Source of the DNA: Chrysomallon squamiferum | Taxonomy: Eukaryota > Mollusca > Gastropoda > Neomphalida > Peltospiridae | NCBI GenBank assembly: GCA_012295275.1 | Contig: CM022667.1 | Location: forward strand, 164,501-228,500 | Reading direction: 5' to 3' | DNA length: 64,000 bases | Notes under the pieces: generated by a model | The model's database searches: none | What the model was told of the DNA's origin: nothing | Seen by the model: the letters and a program-made list of their open reading frames with translations, nothing else | Translations under genes and position numbers: made by a program | Part shown: positions 27,753-36,063 of the stretch, piece by piece | How the letters are laid out: each line of letters opens with the position of its first letter | Position numbering within the stretch: position 1 is the first letter of the stretch

Positions 27753-28338
27753 CAGATAGATAGATACACAGATATAGCTCAAACACATCTATATCATTTC
27801 CTATTATAACATCAGTTAACAAGCAAATCAAAATGGCTGCAGTGCATTGCAAACTGGGATGGATGACATAAACTGATGATGTCAGAGAAAACAAACAACA
27901 TAACTTTTATTCATTAACTCATTTCACCCTGAAAATTATATCTGAACCCCACACCAAGAACTGTGGATCTGCTCCTGGTAATAAACAAATGAAAAAAAGT
28001 TTACATAATGGCAGGATGTATATGACAGCCAACTAGATAAAGAGTTAATAACAGCCATTTTCTACAAGACAGAAAAGTGCAGCAGTATTTATTTTCACTT
28101 GTAATTTAGATAATACTATTCTGTGTGTCATCGTTTTAATAATATACAGAAGTTGATAAGACACATGTAGGTGTGAGCATGTATGATGAACTAATATGAA
28201 TGTGTGTGTGTGTGTGTGTGTGTATTTATTTATGTATGTATACACATGTGTATGTGTGTGTGTCTCTCTGTGCTGAGGTTAAGTGAATATGTAATGTATT
28301 TGTATGTGTTTTATATTTTTTATATGTATGTATGTAGG

Positions 28339-28376
<38 letters not shown>

Positions 28377-30843
28377 ATATGTTGAGCATATGTTTGTGTA
28401 TACATGTATATATGTTGAGCATAAGTGTGTTTACACATGTGTTTGTTTATATATATGTATGTATAAATTAATATGTTTGCAGAAAAACAAGATTATACTT
28501 AAACATTATTACTTAGTACCATCATATATTACACAAACAATAACATATTTTATCACAATACAAACTTTTGTTTGCTCTTCATGCATGAACTCACATGTAC
28601 ACATAAACTAAACAAACACAATGACAGCCAGGCTGGAATGCTATTTTTTTGTTGGTGTGTGTATTATTTGTTACTTTTACAGATTACACCTTGCTGTTCC
28701 AGCACTTTCTGTGTTATTTCTAATACATTAGCCATATAACTGAATGCAGGGCATAAATGCATGTATCATATGGACTTTAAGGAACTTAAAACTGAACTAA
28801 TCTATAATATATAATTTATGTGTTTGTGTGACGAAATAACTAAATAAGTAAATAAAATAAAATATATTAAAATAAAATTAAACAAAACAAATAAAATAAA
28901 ATAAGTAAACATATAAATAAGTAAGTAAATAAATATAAATTAACTGTCTATTATAGTATTTTTAAAAAGTTATATTTTTTTCAACGCTATTTTAAAATGA
29001 GAATGGAATAACTACAATTAACAAGAAAGCTGATATCATGATTTTTGAGGACTGTCTAGATTGCAAAAATCTACAATAGATACATCATTAAGATAAATGT
29101 TTGATCATTTTTTAACATGCTATGTAATATTTCTACTGACAATAAATTAAATAATTAACTAAAATATTATCTTCCTTCTTCTTCCTTTTAAAATTATACA
29201 TATTTAGGGCTTTTTTAGATTTTATTTTATTTCATTCTTTTTCTTTATTTCTTCATTTTTAAAATTTTCTTTATTCTTTCTTTCTTTCATTTTTTTTTTT
29301 TTCTTTCATTCCATTTCTTTCTTTCTTTCATGTTTTCTCTCATTCCTTTATTCTGTGTGCAATATAACTAATACTTAAAAAATTAATATTAAAGACATTA
29401 AAACAACATTTTGTTTGTTTGTTTGTTTGTTGTTGTTTATTTTGATTTTTTTTTTTTTTTTTTTTTTTTGTTAGCTTTTACTTTTTATTTATTTATTTAT
29501 TATTTTTTTTTTTTTTTAATATAAAATTTTCTAATAAAATAAAATAAAATAAATGTTTACCTGTTGTGATATTTGTTCCTTCCAAAGAAAACTCTGTCAC
29601 ATGTACCTTATTGCGGAAACCTGGGTGACGTTGCGCGTGCGTGTTCCGATCGATTCGGGACGAAGTGTTAACGTTAAGTACTTCTTCGTCAGACACCGCC
29701 ACTTTCACACAACACTTACTTTTGAAACAGTTCAAAACGTAATCCATATTTTTTCCGAATGAAGTAAGATTTCTGCTTGGCCTTTTTCAGCTTTTTTTTT
29801 TTTTTTTTTTTTAATTTTTAACTAATAAACGTTTTTCATTCCGATTATTAATTTATTTATTTTTCGTTTAATTATTAATTTCTTTCAGTCTTTGTTTTTG
29901 GGTTGTTTTTTTTTTTTTTTTTTTTTTCTTGTTGATAATCCAGTAATATCTTTAAAACACTTATTCCAGAACGTTCTTAATTAAATATTGAAATTATTAT
30001 TTTGTTAAACTGGAAATATTTGTTATACAGTAAAAAACATTTTCTTCGTTTATTAAATTTACACCTTTCAAAGTTTCATTTAAGTTTATATAACATTTAG
30101 AATAAAAGTCTACAAATTATAAAAATAATATAAATTAAAAAAATATATACTACCTAACTGCCTTGTTCGTATTTTAAATTTCTTATAATTATTTTGCAAT
30201 TACTTACATTTAATATTAAATTTTACAGTCATCACAAAAAAGTAGCACATTACACATATATAAACAAACTTCAAAGAATAAAGTGTTCGGTATTCACACT
30301 TAAAAGATAATTCGAATTATACGACTGCGGAAATTAAACCACATTAGAAACAGCGTCCGCAAAAGCAAAAAATAAATGTATGTAAATATCCTTAGTGACC
30401 TGAAAACAACTGTTGCGGCGTCTGTATGCAAATGACAAACAAGTGACAGAAATGCTGATGACAAAGATGTGAAAATTACGTCACAGAACAATCGCTCTAT
30501 AGTTACACAATGCGCAGCGTTCCCGTTTGGTCCTACAAGCAGCAGGCAAATCCCAGAATTCCATCAGCATCACCCATCAAAAAGTGGGCTGATTTGTGGA
30601 GACAACGTAAGCTGATGTGTGTGTGTAATATAAACCCGCTGAATTGCCCAGCTTGAATATATATATTTTTTTTTTAATGAAATAATGGGATGGGTATTTG
30701 GTTCTTTTTCTCTTAATTTTTGTACTTATTTATTTATTTTATTATTATTATTATTTTTTTTTTAATCTAAAATTCTGATACGGAACATTTTGTGTTGATA
30801 GTGAAAATAAAACTGTAATAAAGTATACGTGTTTTAAAGTTTC

Positions 30844-30879
<36 letters not shown>

Positions 30880-31501
30880 TTATTCTTTTTTTCTCTCGTC
30901 TAGATTTTTTCATTTTTTCTTTTAGAACTTTTTTCTATTTTATTTTACACTTTCATTCTTCTTTTTTTTATCATTATTTTATTTTCAATTTCATTATTTT
31001 AATTTATTTAGAGTTTACCAGCTATTTATTTATTTATTTATTTAAATTATCTTAAAATACATATATAAATATATATTTAGAAACACACCTGTCCAAAAAA
31101 GTAAAATATTAAAAAACGGACGACAACTTTAAATAAATATGCATGTGTATGCACACACACACACACACGCACACGCTTGGTAAAAAAAAGTAAAAATATT
31201 AGAAAATGGACGGAACCATTTAATTTCTAGAAATAACATTAAGGAATGTATAGGTAAAGTAACATGGCACCAATGCATATTCATAGATATTAAATAAATA
31301 ATACATCATAGAATGGATATATAATTTGTATGACTACTTCTATGTATGGACTTCTGTTTTGTCTGCAGTCAGGAATGGACAAATGGTTCACCAAAAGCTA
31401 TGCCATATGAAAATTCAAATGTTTGAAAAGTATATTACTATTATGATTACATCGTTTGAATCAAAACCCCACGAAACACACCCTCGAAAACACGTATGTA
31501 T

Positions 31502-31539
<38 letters not shown>

Positions 31540-31634
31540 CGTGTTGTGTGTGTGTGTACACATGTATATGTTAATATAATGTCATTTACTACTAATTTTT
31601 AGACTGTGAAGCATTCATCAGGCAGGTTTTTGTG

Positions 31635-31713
<79 letters not shown>

Positions 31714-32818
31714 TATTAATTTTCTGATACCTCTCAAGCTCGATTTCAGTGGGCGGAGTCTGCTAAAGTCTAGGAAGGTAAACGTCAGCCTGAAAATTTA
31801 TCTTTCGTTTGTTTCTAATTAATTCTATAAGTGTTAAAAACTTTTTTTTTTTTTTACACAGTCTGAAGATTTTTGAGGTGTACCATGTAAACAATATTCT
31901 TACTTAGTTAAAAAGATCAAGTTTCAACTGTGTATTTTTATTTTTAACACACACGTGTTACATTGTTAAAGTATTTATTTGGAATGTAAACGATTTAGTA
32001 GGTGTATTGTATTTGATTTGTTTATGATACTGGGTCACGTGAGAAACGACAAGAATTTTATTTTTTTTCCTTTATTTTTTTTTATGTGTAAAAAGTAATT
32101 TTCAAAATGAAAAAAAAAAAAAAAAAAAATGAAATGAAAAGAAACAGATACCTACATATTTACTTACGCAAATACATACGTACATACAAACGCATAGTTC
32201 ATACGTACGTGCATAGTATTTATACGTACAAATACACATTCAAAAATGCAGGTATACACATACATAATCTGCATAAAAGCATTCATACATACAAACGCAT
32301 GCGAAGACATACACGTATAGACATATATATATATACACATAACAAATTTACCAAATAACACACACAACAGAAACAAGGAGAAAAAAAGACTTAAAATGAA
32401 AAAACAATAAATAATTCTTGATTAATTATCTCAGAGAAAGTCTAAAAAGGTGTAACCGTATAATTTACCTTTGACTAGAATACATTCTTTCACCTGTTGT
32501 CACTTTGAAGAGTACACAGTTTAACTTGTAGTTAAATATAAAGACATTTTTTAAAAATATATTAAAAACTTTCACAGCAGGTTCTATATATCACTGTCTA
32601 CTTCTAAACTCTGCGGGACATTTTTTTCTTTTCCTTTTTTTTTTTTTTTTTTTTATGTGTATTTTTATCAGTGAGACGTGTAAGGTAATATACTAAAGTG
32701 TATCTTTTGAGATACGAAGAAACAGCCTAATTATGTTCTGGATACTTCCAAGGCATTCTACTTTTGTTGTGGTTTATTTATTGTATTTATTTGTTTTGTT
32801 TTGTATTTTTGTATATAT

Positions 32819-32853
<35 letters not shown>

Positions 32854-32988
32854 TTATTATTATTTATATATTATTATTAATAATAAACATAAATATGACA
32901 ACAGAAAGTGTACAGTTAAAAAATATCTGTATTAAACCATTTTTCTTAGTCTGACGTCATCGTTTACAACAGAGACTACCGATTTACA

Positions 32989-33022
<34 letters not shown>

Positions 33023-34764
33023 TTAATTATTATATTTAGATTTATCAGTGTGTTGTGAAAATGTTTACTTTCAGTGTTACCAGAAAAAATATAAAAATAA
33101 TATAATAAAATTACAAGTCTATCATGTATGCAGCGAGCGATGACGTCATAATTCTACTCGTGAAAGGGTAAAATAGCGCTGTTATTATTTTGTTACGACT
33201 AATGATAACATAATAATTTGGATGTATGAAGAAATTTATTGGACTGCTTGTACTAATACTACAGGTTCACTTTAAAGATAATTTCTGAAATCTACTACTA
33301 CATGTTCACTTTAAAGATAATTTCCGAAGCTGTATTTAAGTTCTTCTGAACACTACGGTCTTTGAATGTAGAAAACAAAATGACTAGTTGTTATAAAGTT
33401 AAGTGCATCTGGGTGATGATAATAATCATGTTATTACGATGATGAAGATAATGATAATAATTATCTTAATATCATTTTAATAAAGCCCATCTGAGCATTA
33501 GTAGTTGTGTGTTAACTATTACTAATGAAGCAATGCGAATTTTGTTGCAAAAATTAACACGTGTGTGTGTGTGTGAATTATAATAATTTAGCAGATATTT
33601 TTAATTAATTTACTAATAATTAGCTATCAGCAATTAGAAATATGTAAAATTCTAATTAAGTGCCTCTAATATTTATTGTGTCAGCATTTTTTTAAATTTG
33701 ATTAATGATCTAAGCGATTGGTTACATGAGTTCAGTTTTATTCAGCTGTGGTGTATTTATTAAAATTTTTTTTTTTTTTTTTACTTCATTAATGAATATG
33801 TTTCTGAAATAAGTGGTTAAATGTACTAATTAATTTTAATAAAGCATTTAATATTCAAAATTACCTTTTGACCATGAAATATTATATAAAAGTTGACTTA
33901 CTTCTTTGTATTTCGTTAGCGTTTCTCTCCGTCTGTTGTACTGTTTTTGCAAACACAATTATATATATAAATATATATCTACATCCATTTTTACAATGTC
34001 TGTTTGATGTCTGGTGTCTGTTCTGGGTTTTATTTTTGGGATAATAAATAGACAGATAGGTTAGTTAGATAGACAGAAATATTAAGTAGAGAGACTGACA
34101 GAAAGACACTGAATGATGGATAGATGGATAAATAGATAGATAGATAAATAGATAGACAGACAAACGGAAAGAGAAATAAATAGATTGATGGATACATAGA
34201 TGGACAAACAATCACACAGACAGATATGCAGAAATACAGAGATTATATTAAACAGATGTAAAATAAAAAATAAACAGACAAATAGAGAGATAGATGGATG
34301 GACGAATGGATAGAAAACCGACAGATAAACAAAGATATAGTAAGGTAGTTAGATAAATATGTAGACAGACAGTTATATAAAAATTAATTTTATTAGATAA
34401 ACAGACAGAAATATTGACTATGTTATATTATATATTAGATAGTTGGACATGCAGACAGATGTAGAAGTAGACAGACAGAGTGACAGACAGACAGACAGAC
34501 AAATAACTCCAGCACTAAAATCACTATTAACAAATAACACACTTACTATCTCTAGCATAACTTTCAAGCGGTATTGTCCTGTCGTAGTTGCAAACCTCAT
34601 CACCACCGTACTCGTACATGTTGCAGTATCTCCTCAGCAAGTCGTTGTAGCTGTTGTCTGGTTGACGATGTCCACGCGGATGAAATATGCTAGGTCTGAC
34701 GACGGTGGTGTTGTAGCTTCGTCCAGGAGAGGAGAAGTATGGTCTGTGGTGAACCCTCGGCATG
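12507..34764 (-). CDS. Calcium-dependent transglutaminase (annulin/TGM family), whole gene span
   Basis: The protein cross-links proteins by forming isopeptide bonds between glutamine and lysine side chains. Coding exons on the - strand, in order: 34763-34547 (1a) or 29747-29561 (1b), 24103-23878, 23093-22836, 22397-22279, 21676-21569, 20493-20319, 19862-19724, 19225-19122, 18969-18807, 18382-18303, 17939-17854, 17512-17314, 16433-16273, 14538-14402, 12651-12507. All introns are GT-AG with matching phases, giving 771 (1a) or 761 (1b) residues if one surplus base in exon 2 is discounted. Domain order (1a numbering): N-terminal extension 1-75, beta-sandwich about 76-230, catalytic core about 235-560 with Cys358 (GQCWVF), His417 (HVWNE), Asp440 (VDATPQ) and Trp336, then two C-terminal beta-barrels. 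The Cys-His and His-Asp spacings (59 and 23) match active enzymes such as human TGM2 (58 and 23). Invertebrate relatives act at the cell membrane (annulin) or in haemolymph clotting and cuticle or epithelial cross-linking; which role applies here is not shown. Confidence 0.96.
12660..13335. repeat. (AAAT)n-rich degenerate tetranucleotide block
   Basis: About 670 bases of imperfect AAAT repeats (AAATAAATAAAT with interspersed TTTAT, GAAT and AACA variants) directly upstream of exon 15 within intron 14. Confidence 0.95.
13744..14430 (-). repeat. 74-bp tandem array built from exon 14's 3' end and splice donor
   Basis: The unit is 74 bp; for example the CCCATG motif recurs at 13809, 13883 and so on up to 14401. 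On the - strand each unit carries CTGATAATAAAACATGG followed by GTAATG. This is identical or nearly identical to the end of coding exon 14 plus its 5' splice site at 14402/14401. The genuine exon end is the first unit and eight further copies lie in the intron. Copies are about 90-98% alike by eye; single differences include TGG/AGG and TAGAAAAC/TGGAAAAC. Confidence 0.95.
14402..14538 (-). CDS. Transglutaminase exon 14 (second C-terminal barrel)
   Basis: Acceptor GTTTTCAG ends at 14539. The exon reads [20 protein letters not shown]...[17 protein letters not shown], with the FxNPLPxxL pattern typical of the barrel-2 start. It ends CATGG|GTAATG in phase 2, matching exon 15. Reading on past the donor gives an immediate in-frame TAA, so use of any downstream donor copy would truncate the protein after KHG. 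Confidence 0.93.
14640..14718. repeat. GATA/GACA tetranucleotide microsatellite
   Basis: Imperfect (AGAC)n/(AGAT)n repeats in intron 13, next to a short GT tract (about 14596-14612). Confidence 0.93.
15060..15850. repeat. TTTA / TATTA simple-repeat region in intron 13
   Basis: Contains TTTG/TTTA tetranucleotides (15060-15095, 15615-15640, 15670-15740, 15780-15850) and a TATTA pentanucleotide tract (about 15105-15220). Between them (15240-15560) is AT-rich sequence without recognised features. Confidence 0.85.
15893..16255. repeat. Compound pentanucleotide array
   Basis: A run of five-base units that changes type along its length: TACTA variants (15900-16020), CCATA (16040-16055 and 16100-16122), CCATG (16074-16095), then TCTAC/TCTTC/TCTGC. 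In the last part five pentamers form a 25-bp higher-order unit repeated about three times (about 16123-16215). It ends at the donor side of exon 13. Confidence 0.92.
16273..16433 (-). CDS. Transglutaminase exon 13 (first C-terminal barrel)
   Basis: Acceptor TATTCAG ends at 16434 and donor AAA|GTAAGA follows 16273. It encodes 53 full codons plus a split Val, including [20 protein letters not shown] and [11 protein letters not shown], the end of beta-barrel 1. The GC content is clearly higher than in the surrounding repeats. Confidence 0.93.
16438..16830. repeat. (AAAT)n degenerate tetranucleotide block
   Basis: About 390 bases of imperfect AAAT repeats (with GTAA and TTAAA variants) in intron 12, starting within five bases of the exon 13 acceptor. 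Confidence 0.95.
16850..17313 (-). repeat. 60-bp degenerate tandem array reaching exon 12's splice donor, with octamer motifs
   Basis: About eight degenerate units of about 60 bp (51-62). Each has a CTCTGACATTTGCAT-like core on the + strand at roughly 16860, 16920, 16972, 17010, 17061, 17121, 17182 and 17241. The last unit runs straight into the donor of exon 12, where GACATTTTTGCTTACCTTC takes the place of the core. Several units keep ATTTGCAT, the POU/octamer consensus. Confidence 0.88.
17314..17512 (-). CDS. Transglutaminase exon 12 (first C-terminal barrel)
   Basis: Acceptor TTTCAG ends at 17513 and the donor is GAAG|GTAAGC. It encodes [20 protein letters not shown], then [20 protein letters not shown] and [10 protein letters not shown]. 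This is the VGxDFxxxxxxxN pattern that opens transglutaminase beta-barrel 1. Confidence 0.95.
17530..17800. repeat. Mixed GAT / AAC / AAT trinucleotide tracts
   Basis: Intron 11 contains imperfect GAT repeats (17533-17710), then perfect AAC (17729-17753) and AAT (17754-17780) runs. Confidence 0.93.
17854..17939 (-). CDS. Transglutaminase exon 11 (end of catalytic core)
   Basis: Acceptor TGGTCAG ends at 17940 and the donor is AAA|GTAAGT, phase 0. It encodes [15 protein letters not shown] and [11 protein letters not shown]. The acidic GSDGER segment aligns with a known calcium-binding loop of the family. Confidence 0.94.
18020..18135. repeat. CT and CA microsatellites in intron 10
   Basis: (CT)n at 18026-18038 and 18067-18094, flanked by (CA)n at 18039-18055 and 18095-18123. 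Confidence 0.95.
18303..18382 (-). CDS. Transglutaminase exon 10
   Basis: Acceptor TTCTCTAG ends at 18383 and the donor is GAAG|GTAATC. Reads (A)[13 protein letters not shown] then [14 protein letters not shown], the conserved VGxxISTKxVGS...DITHxYK(Y/F)xEG block before the calcium-binding acidic loop. Confidence 0.95.
18400..18806. other. Intron 9, no internal feature seen
   Basis: AT-rich intron sequence between exons 10 and 9. Apart from a short AT run near 18721-18732 I see nothing recognisable. Confidence 0.6.
18807..18969 (-). CDS. Transglutaminase exon 9 (catalytic core, Ca-site region)
   Basis: Acceptor TTTTCAAG ends at 18970 and the donor is GC|GTAAGT, phase 2. Encodes [20 protein letters not shown], then [20 protein letters not shown]. 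The CGPxxVxAIKxG and [10 protein letters not shown] signatures are diagnostic of the catalytic core, and the Asn-Ala-Asp belongs to a calcium site. Confidence 0.96.
19024..19077. repeat. (CT)n microsatellite
   Basis: About 52 bases of perfect CT repeat in intron 8, about 45 bases from the exon 8 donor, next to an AAT run (18987-19003). Confidence 0.97.
19122..19225 (-). CDS. Transglutaminase exon 8 (catalytic His and Asp)
   Basis: Acceptor TGTTCAG ends at 19226 and the donor is GATG|GTAGAT. Reads (W)[15 protein letters not shown], then [16 protein letters not shown]. His417 and Asp440 of the 1a form are the second and third members of the catalytic triad, 23 residues apart as in known active enzymes. 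Confidence 0.96.
19430..19723 (-). repeat. 22-bp degenerate array continuous with exon 7's 3' end and donor
   Basis: Roughly twelve degenerate units of about 22 bp (on the + strand TGAATCAAATTTCTCACTGA-like). The end of exon 7 and its donor (ACTCTTACCAAATTGAATCA on the + strand) are another unit. One intronic unit, CTCTTACCAAAATCAATT at about 19642-19659, repeats the donor almost exactly. Confidence 0.85.
19724..19862 (-). CDS. Transglutaminase exon 7
   Basis: Acceptor TTCTAG ends at 19863 and the donor is TG|GTAAGA, splitting a Trp codon with exon 8. Encodes (V)[19 protein letters not shown], then [16 protein letters not shown]. This is the invariant CRxLGIPxRxVTNFxSAHD block that follows the active-site Cys. 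Confidence 0.96.
19880..20318. other. Intron 6, no internal feature seen
   Basis: AT-rich intron without repeats long enough to annotate or recognisable elements. Confidence 0.6.
20319..20493 (-). CDS. Transglutaminase exon 6 (active-site cysteine)
   Basis: Acceptor AAACAG ends at 20494 and the donor is ACTG|GTCAGT. The conserved YGQCWVF-type motif appears here as FGQCWVF, with catalytic Cys358 encoded at 20349-20347. Trp336 (SPLSWTGS) is the conserved transition-state tryptophan. Nothing in this exon suggests loss of activity. Confidence 0.97.
20548..20605. repeat. (AAT)n microsatellite
   Basis: Perfect AAT run of about 50 bases in intron 5, followed by degenerate AAC/ACT repeats to about 20660. 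Confidence 0.97.
20700..21568. other. Rest of intron 5
   Basis: AT-rich. It contains an AT/GTAT microsatellite (21124-21185) and short T/TTG runs (21281-21302). Nothing else was recognised. Confidence 0.6.
21569..21676 (-). CDS. Transglutaminase exon 5
   Basis: 36 codons, phase 0 at both ends; acceptor GACTAG ends at 21677 and donor ATG|GTGAGA. Encodes [18 protein letters not shown], then [11 protein letters not shown]. This matches the conserved segment (xxxVLDxxLxLLDxSxL...GxPVxVxRxxSAM) before the active-site exon. Confidence 0.96.
21660..22115 (-). repeat. About 80-bp degenerate array that includes exon 5's acceptor end
   Basis: About six degenerate units start at roughly 21660, 21740, 21822, 21900, 21983 and 22060. 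On the + strand each has a TACAAGTCCTTGAAACTAG-like block followed by AGTAAG(G/A)TTTAGATAATA. The first unit is the 5' end of exon 5 plus its splice acceptor. The unit at 21983-22040 keeps TACAAGTCCTTGACACAAG almost intact. Confidence 0.82.
22279..22397 (-). CDS. Transglutaminase exon 4
   Basis: Acceptor TTTTTAAG ends at 22398 and the donor is CAG|GTGAAT, phase 0. Encodes (D)[20 protein letters not shown], then KPWNFGQ. This is the NPWxxxDxVY...EYVLNxxGxIxxGxxxxIxxxPWNFGQ block at the start of the catalytic core. Confidence 0.96.
22428..22600. repeat. GAT/GTGAT trinucleotide and GT microsatellite
   Basis: Intron 3 carries imperfect GAT/GTG repeats (22429-22530), a (GT)n tract (22538-22569) and short AT runs. 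Confidence 0.93.
22836..23093 (-). CDS. Transglutaminase exon 3 (end of beta-sandwich)
   Basis: Acceptor CATTCAG ends at 23094 and the donor is AAAG|GTAGAT. It encodes 85 codons: [43 protein letters not shown] and [12 protein letters not shown]. These are the W(G/S)A..., VGKWxxxID and xYILFNPW signatures of the N-terminal beta-sandwich. Confidence 0.96.
23095..23877. other. Intron 2, CT-rich and AT-rich
   Basis: Holds a degenerate CT/CTTT-rich block (about 23157-23360) and A/T runs (23665-23687, 23848-23858). No other feature seen. Confidence 0.65.
23878..24103 (-). CDS. Transglutaminase exon 2 (beta-sandwich start), one-base frameshift
   Basis: Acceptor TATCCAG ends at 24104 and the donor is GCTG|GTAAGT. 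The upstream half reads [20 protein letters not shown] and [14 protein letters not shown] in one frame. The downstream half reads [36 protein letters not shown] in another frame. Both halves are clear transglutaminase. The exon is 226 bases, one more than splice phases allow, and the surplus falls between 23975 and 24000, most simply in the C run at 24000-23997 (- strand). Unchanged, the upstream frame would stop at 23948-23946. All other exons are intact, so an assembly or base-calling indel is more likely than a true null allele, but this needs reads. Confidence 0.93.
24110..26020. other. Intron 1, lower part: TTA repeats and AT-rich DNA
   Basis: Contains TTA tracts (about 24734-24813 and 24950-25013), poly-T patches and unremarkable AT-rich sequence. 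No exon recognised. Confidence 0.65.
26039..26832. repeat. 31-bp minisatellite with higher-order structure
   Basis: About 25 head-to-tail copies of a 31-bp unit of the form (A/C)CAGA(C/T)AAATTATAGA followed by (C/T)CAATGAGTTATATT. Two unit variants (ACAGACA and CCAGATA) alternate, mostly as one CCAGATA followed by three ACAGACA, making a 124-bp higher-order unit. Degenerate copies continue to about 27060. Confidence 0.95.
27600..27775. repeat. GT and GATA/GACA microsatellites
   Basis: (GT)n at 27627-27648, then GATA/GACA tetranucleotide repeats (27650-27768) with a perfect GATA run at 27716-27751. Confidence 0.95.
28200..28460. repeat. GT-rich microsatellite block
   Basis: (GT)n tracts at 28200-28223 and 28340-28374 within GTAT-rich sequence. 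Confidence 0.93.
28620..29560. other. Intron sequence with AAAT and T-rich patches
   Basis: No gene seen. AAAT/AAAAT-like repeats at 28835-28935, CTTT-rich patch 29240-29345, TTTG run 29410-29432, long T-runs 29447-29469 and 29504-29518. Confidence 0.65.
29561..29747 (-). CDS. Transglutaminase alternative first coding exon 1b
   Basis: Starts [13 protein letters not shown] and ends NITT plus one base at CAG|GTAAAC. It is phase 1, exactly like exon 1a, so it joins exon 2 in frame and replaces the 72 residues of exon 1a with 62 different ones. An in-frame TGA lies 14 codons upstream of the ATG, and the sequence just upstream on the - strand is A-rich and lacks a polypyrimidine tract. This argues for a true first exon rather than an internal one. 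Cys7, Cys12 and Cys13 form a small N-terminal cysteine cluster, as in membrane-anchored family members where such clusters are palmitoylated; lipidation here is inference. Confidence 0.75.
29748..30420. other. Region upstream of exon 1b
   Basis: Poly-T/T-rich runs at 29791-29812 and 29907-29927 and AT-rich sequence. The 5' end of the exon 1b transcript should lie here or in the next segment. No clear TATA box close to the ATG was found. Confidence 0.5.
30421..30620 (-). promoter_or_regulatory. Candidate promoter/enhancer upstream of exon 1b
   Basis: A 200-base island of higher GC and CpG content than its surroundings, with no simple repeats. It has an ATF/CREB-type site TTACGTCA at 30476-30483 and a perfect octamer ATGCAAAT at 30426-30433. 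Position (about 700-850 bases upstream of the exon 1b ATG) and composition make it the best promoter candidate for the 1b transcript. The assignment is inference. Confidence 0.35.
30640..31636. other. Intron sequence with TTA, CA and GT repeats
   Basis: TTA runs (30740-30756, 30846-30874), TTTA (31023-31043), CA tract (31153-31172), GT/GC tract (31505-31558). No gene recognised. Confidence 0.65.
31637..31711. repeat. (CT)n microsatellite
   Basis: About 75 bases of perfect CT repeat. Confidence 0.97.
31720..34546. other. Intron between exons 1a and 1b, upper part
   Basis: AT-rich. Includes poly-A (32108-32128), ACAT-rich tetranucleotide stretch (32160-32340), TTTA run (32817-32854), AT run (32993-33019), a 27-28-base near-duplicate (CTACT/ACAGGTTCACTTTAAAGATAATTTC at 33260-33320) and GATA/GACA/GGAT repeats (34050-34500). 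No exon recognised. Confidence 0.6.
34547..34764 (-). CDS. Transglutaminase first coding exon 1a
   Basis: ATG at 34763-34761. A good acceptor (TTTCTTCCAG, ending at 34765) lies one base upstream, so this exon is preceded by a spliced 5' UTR exon. Encodes [38 protein letters not shown] and ESYARD plus one base; donor GATA|GTAAGT, phase 1, in frame with exon 2. The 72-residue extension is basic and tyrosine-rich with two cysteines (YCN, VCN) and has no signal peptide, in line with the leaderless N-terminal extensions of annulin- and TGM1-type enzymes. It shares no sequence with exon 1b. Confidence 0.85.
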
Positions 34765-34825
34765 CTGGAAGAAATCAGTTTTGTTGTTTAGACTCTGTCA
34801 GTTGTAGGTGAGATGGTTACATGTC

Positions 34826-34882
34826 TGTGTGTGTGTGTGTGTGTATGTGTGTCTCTGTGTCTGTGTGTTTGTGTGTCTGTGT

Positions 34883-34914
<32 letters not shown>

Positions 34915-34925
34915 CTGTGTGTCTT
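34826..34925. repeat. (GT)n/(GTCT)n microsatellite
   Basis: GT repeat with CT interruptions immediately upstream of exon 1a. Confidence 0.95.
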
Positions 34926-34999
34926 TATGTGAACGTGTATGTGCATCTAAAAAGTTGTAATGTTCTACAAAAATAAAATGACATTCTTTAGTTTTCTTA

Positions 35000-36060
35000 A
35001 ATTTTTATTTAAGGTTGAGTGAGTAGTAGGAAAATGAGGAATTAATGTGTGTGTGTATGTTTATTTATTTGTTTATTTATATCTATCAATGAATGCATGT
35101 GTATATGTTTGTGTGTATGCAAGAACAAATTAATATTAAAGATTCTGATTAAAAAAGAACAGAAATATAAAATTTTGCAGACACCATTGAAAGCAAGGCT
35201 TTTTTTTTTAATATAAAACTTTACCATAAACACAAAAATATACAGTATTTATGTAAATTGGTTTGGAGAAATTTAACTGAGCTATAATAAATTAAGTTGA
35301 TCTAAATTATAATATCTAAATTTCATCATATTTAATTCCTATGATTTTTCTTCACATTTCAAAATATAAAAATGTATTATTGGTAAAGAATTTTAATTTA
35401 CAAATTTTCTGTCACATTTTTTAATTCATATATTAATAATTATTACATTTACCTGATATTTTTTCTCTATTTTTTATTCCACTGTAATATCTGAAAAAGA
35501 TTGAAGTACAAGAATATGAATAATTAATTGTGAAGATTCCATTGCAGCCATAAACATTAATACAAACAGAAAATATAAATATCAAATTCTAGTAAAACAT
35601 TAATTTCTAACAATTTGAAAAAGTTTAATTTTAATTAACCTTGTATTTATTACAACTTAAACATCAAATTACAATAAACTATTCATTTCTAGGAAAAAAG
35701 AAAATTGTAGCAAAGCATTAATTTCTTATAAACCAAACAAAAATAATAACAATAATAAAAATTTACTTTTAACAAATCATTAACTTCTAGCAAGTTAAAA
35801 ATCAAATGCTAATAAAATATTAATTTCTAACAATCTGAAAAATTAAAATTCTAAAAAAAACACACATTTATTTCTTACAATTTAAAATTCAAATTTTGAA
35901 AAACCACAGATTTATTACCTTGTGTAAATTCCCCCAAATCTCTACAATTTATATCCAGCAAATGCTATTAATTGACTGACCAGAGAATTATTTGGCAATG
36001 CTTTTTTATTTTTTATTCATTTTTGAGATGAAGCTATCTATCTACATATCGTGATATGTC
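35000..36060. other. Degenerate AT-rich repeat (about 60 bp period) upstream of exon 1a
   Basis: Between about 35590 and 35920 a motif AAAATTAATTTCTAACAATTTGAAAA-like recurs every 60 bases or so in diverged form. The rest is AT-rich with no exon seen. Confidence 0.5.
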
Positions 36061-36063
36061 ATG

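Noticed and set aside
29561-29747. Exon 1b as an internal exon between 1a and 2
   Set aside because: 1a ends in phase 1, and an in-frame TGA lies 14 codons upstream of the 1b ATG with no polypyrimidine tract before it. Including both would also place a second start and Cys cluster internally.
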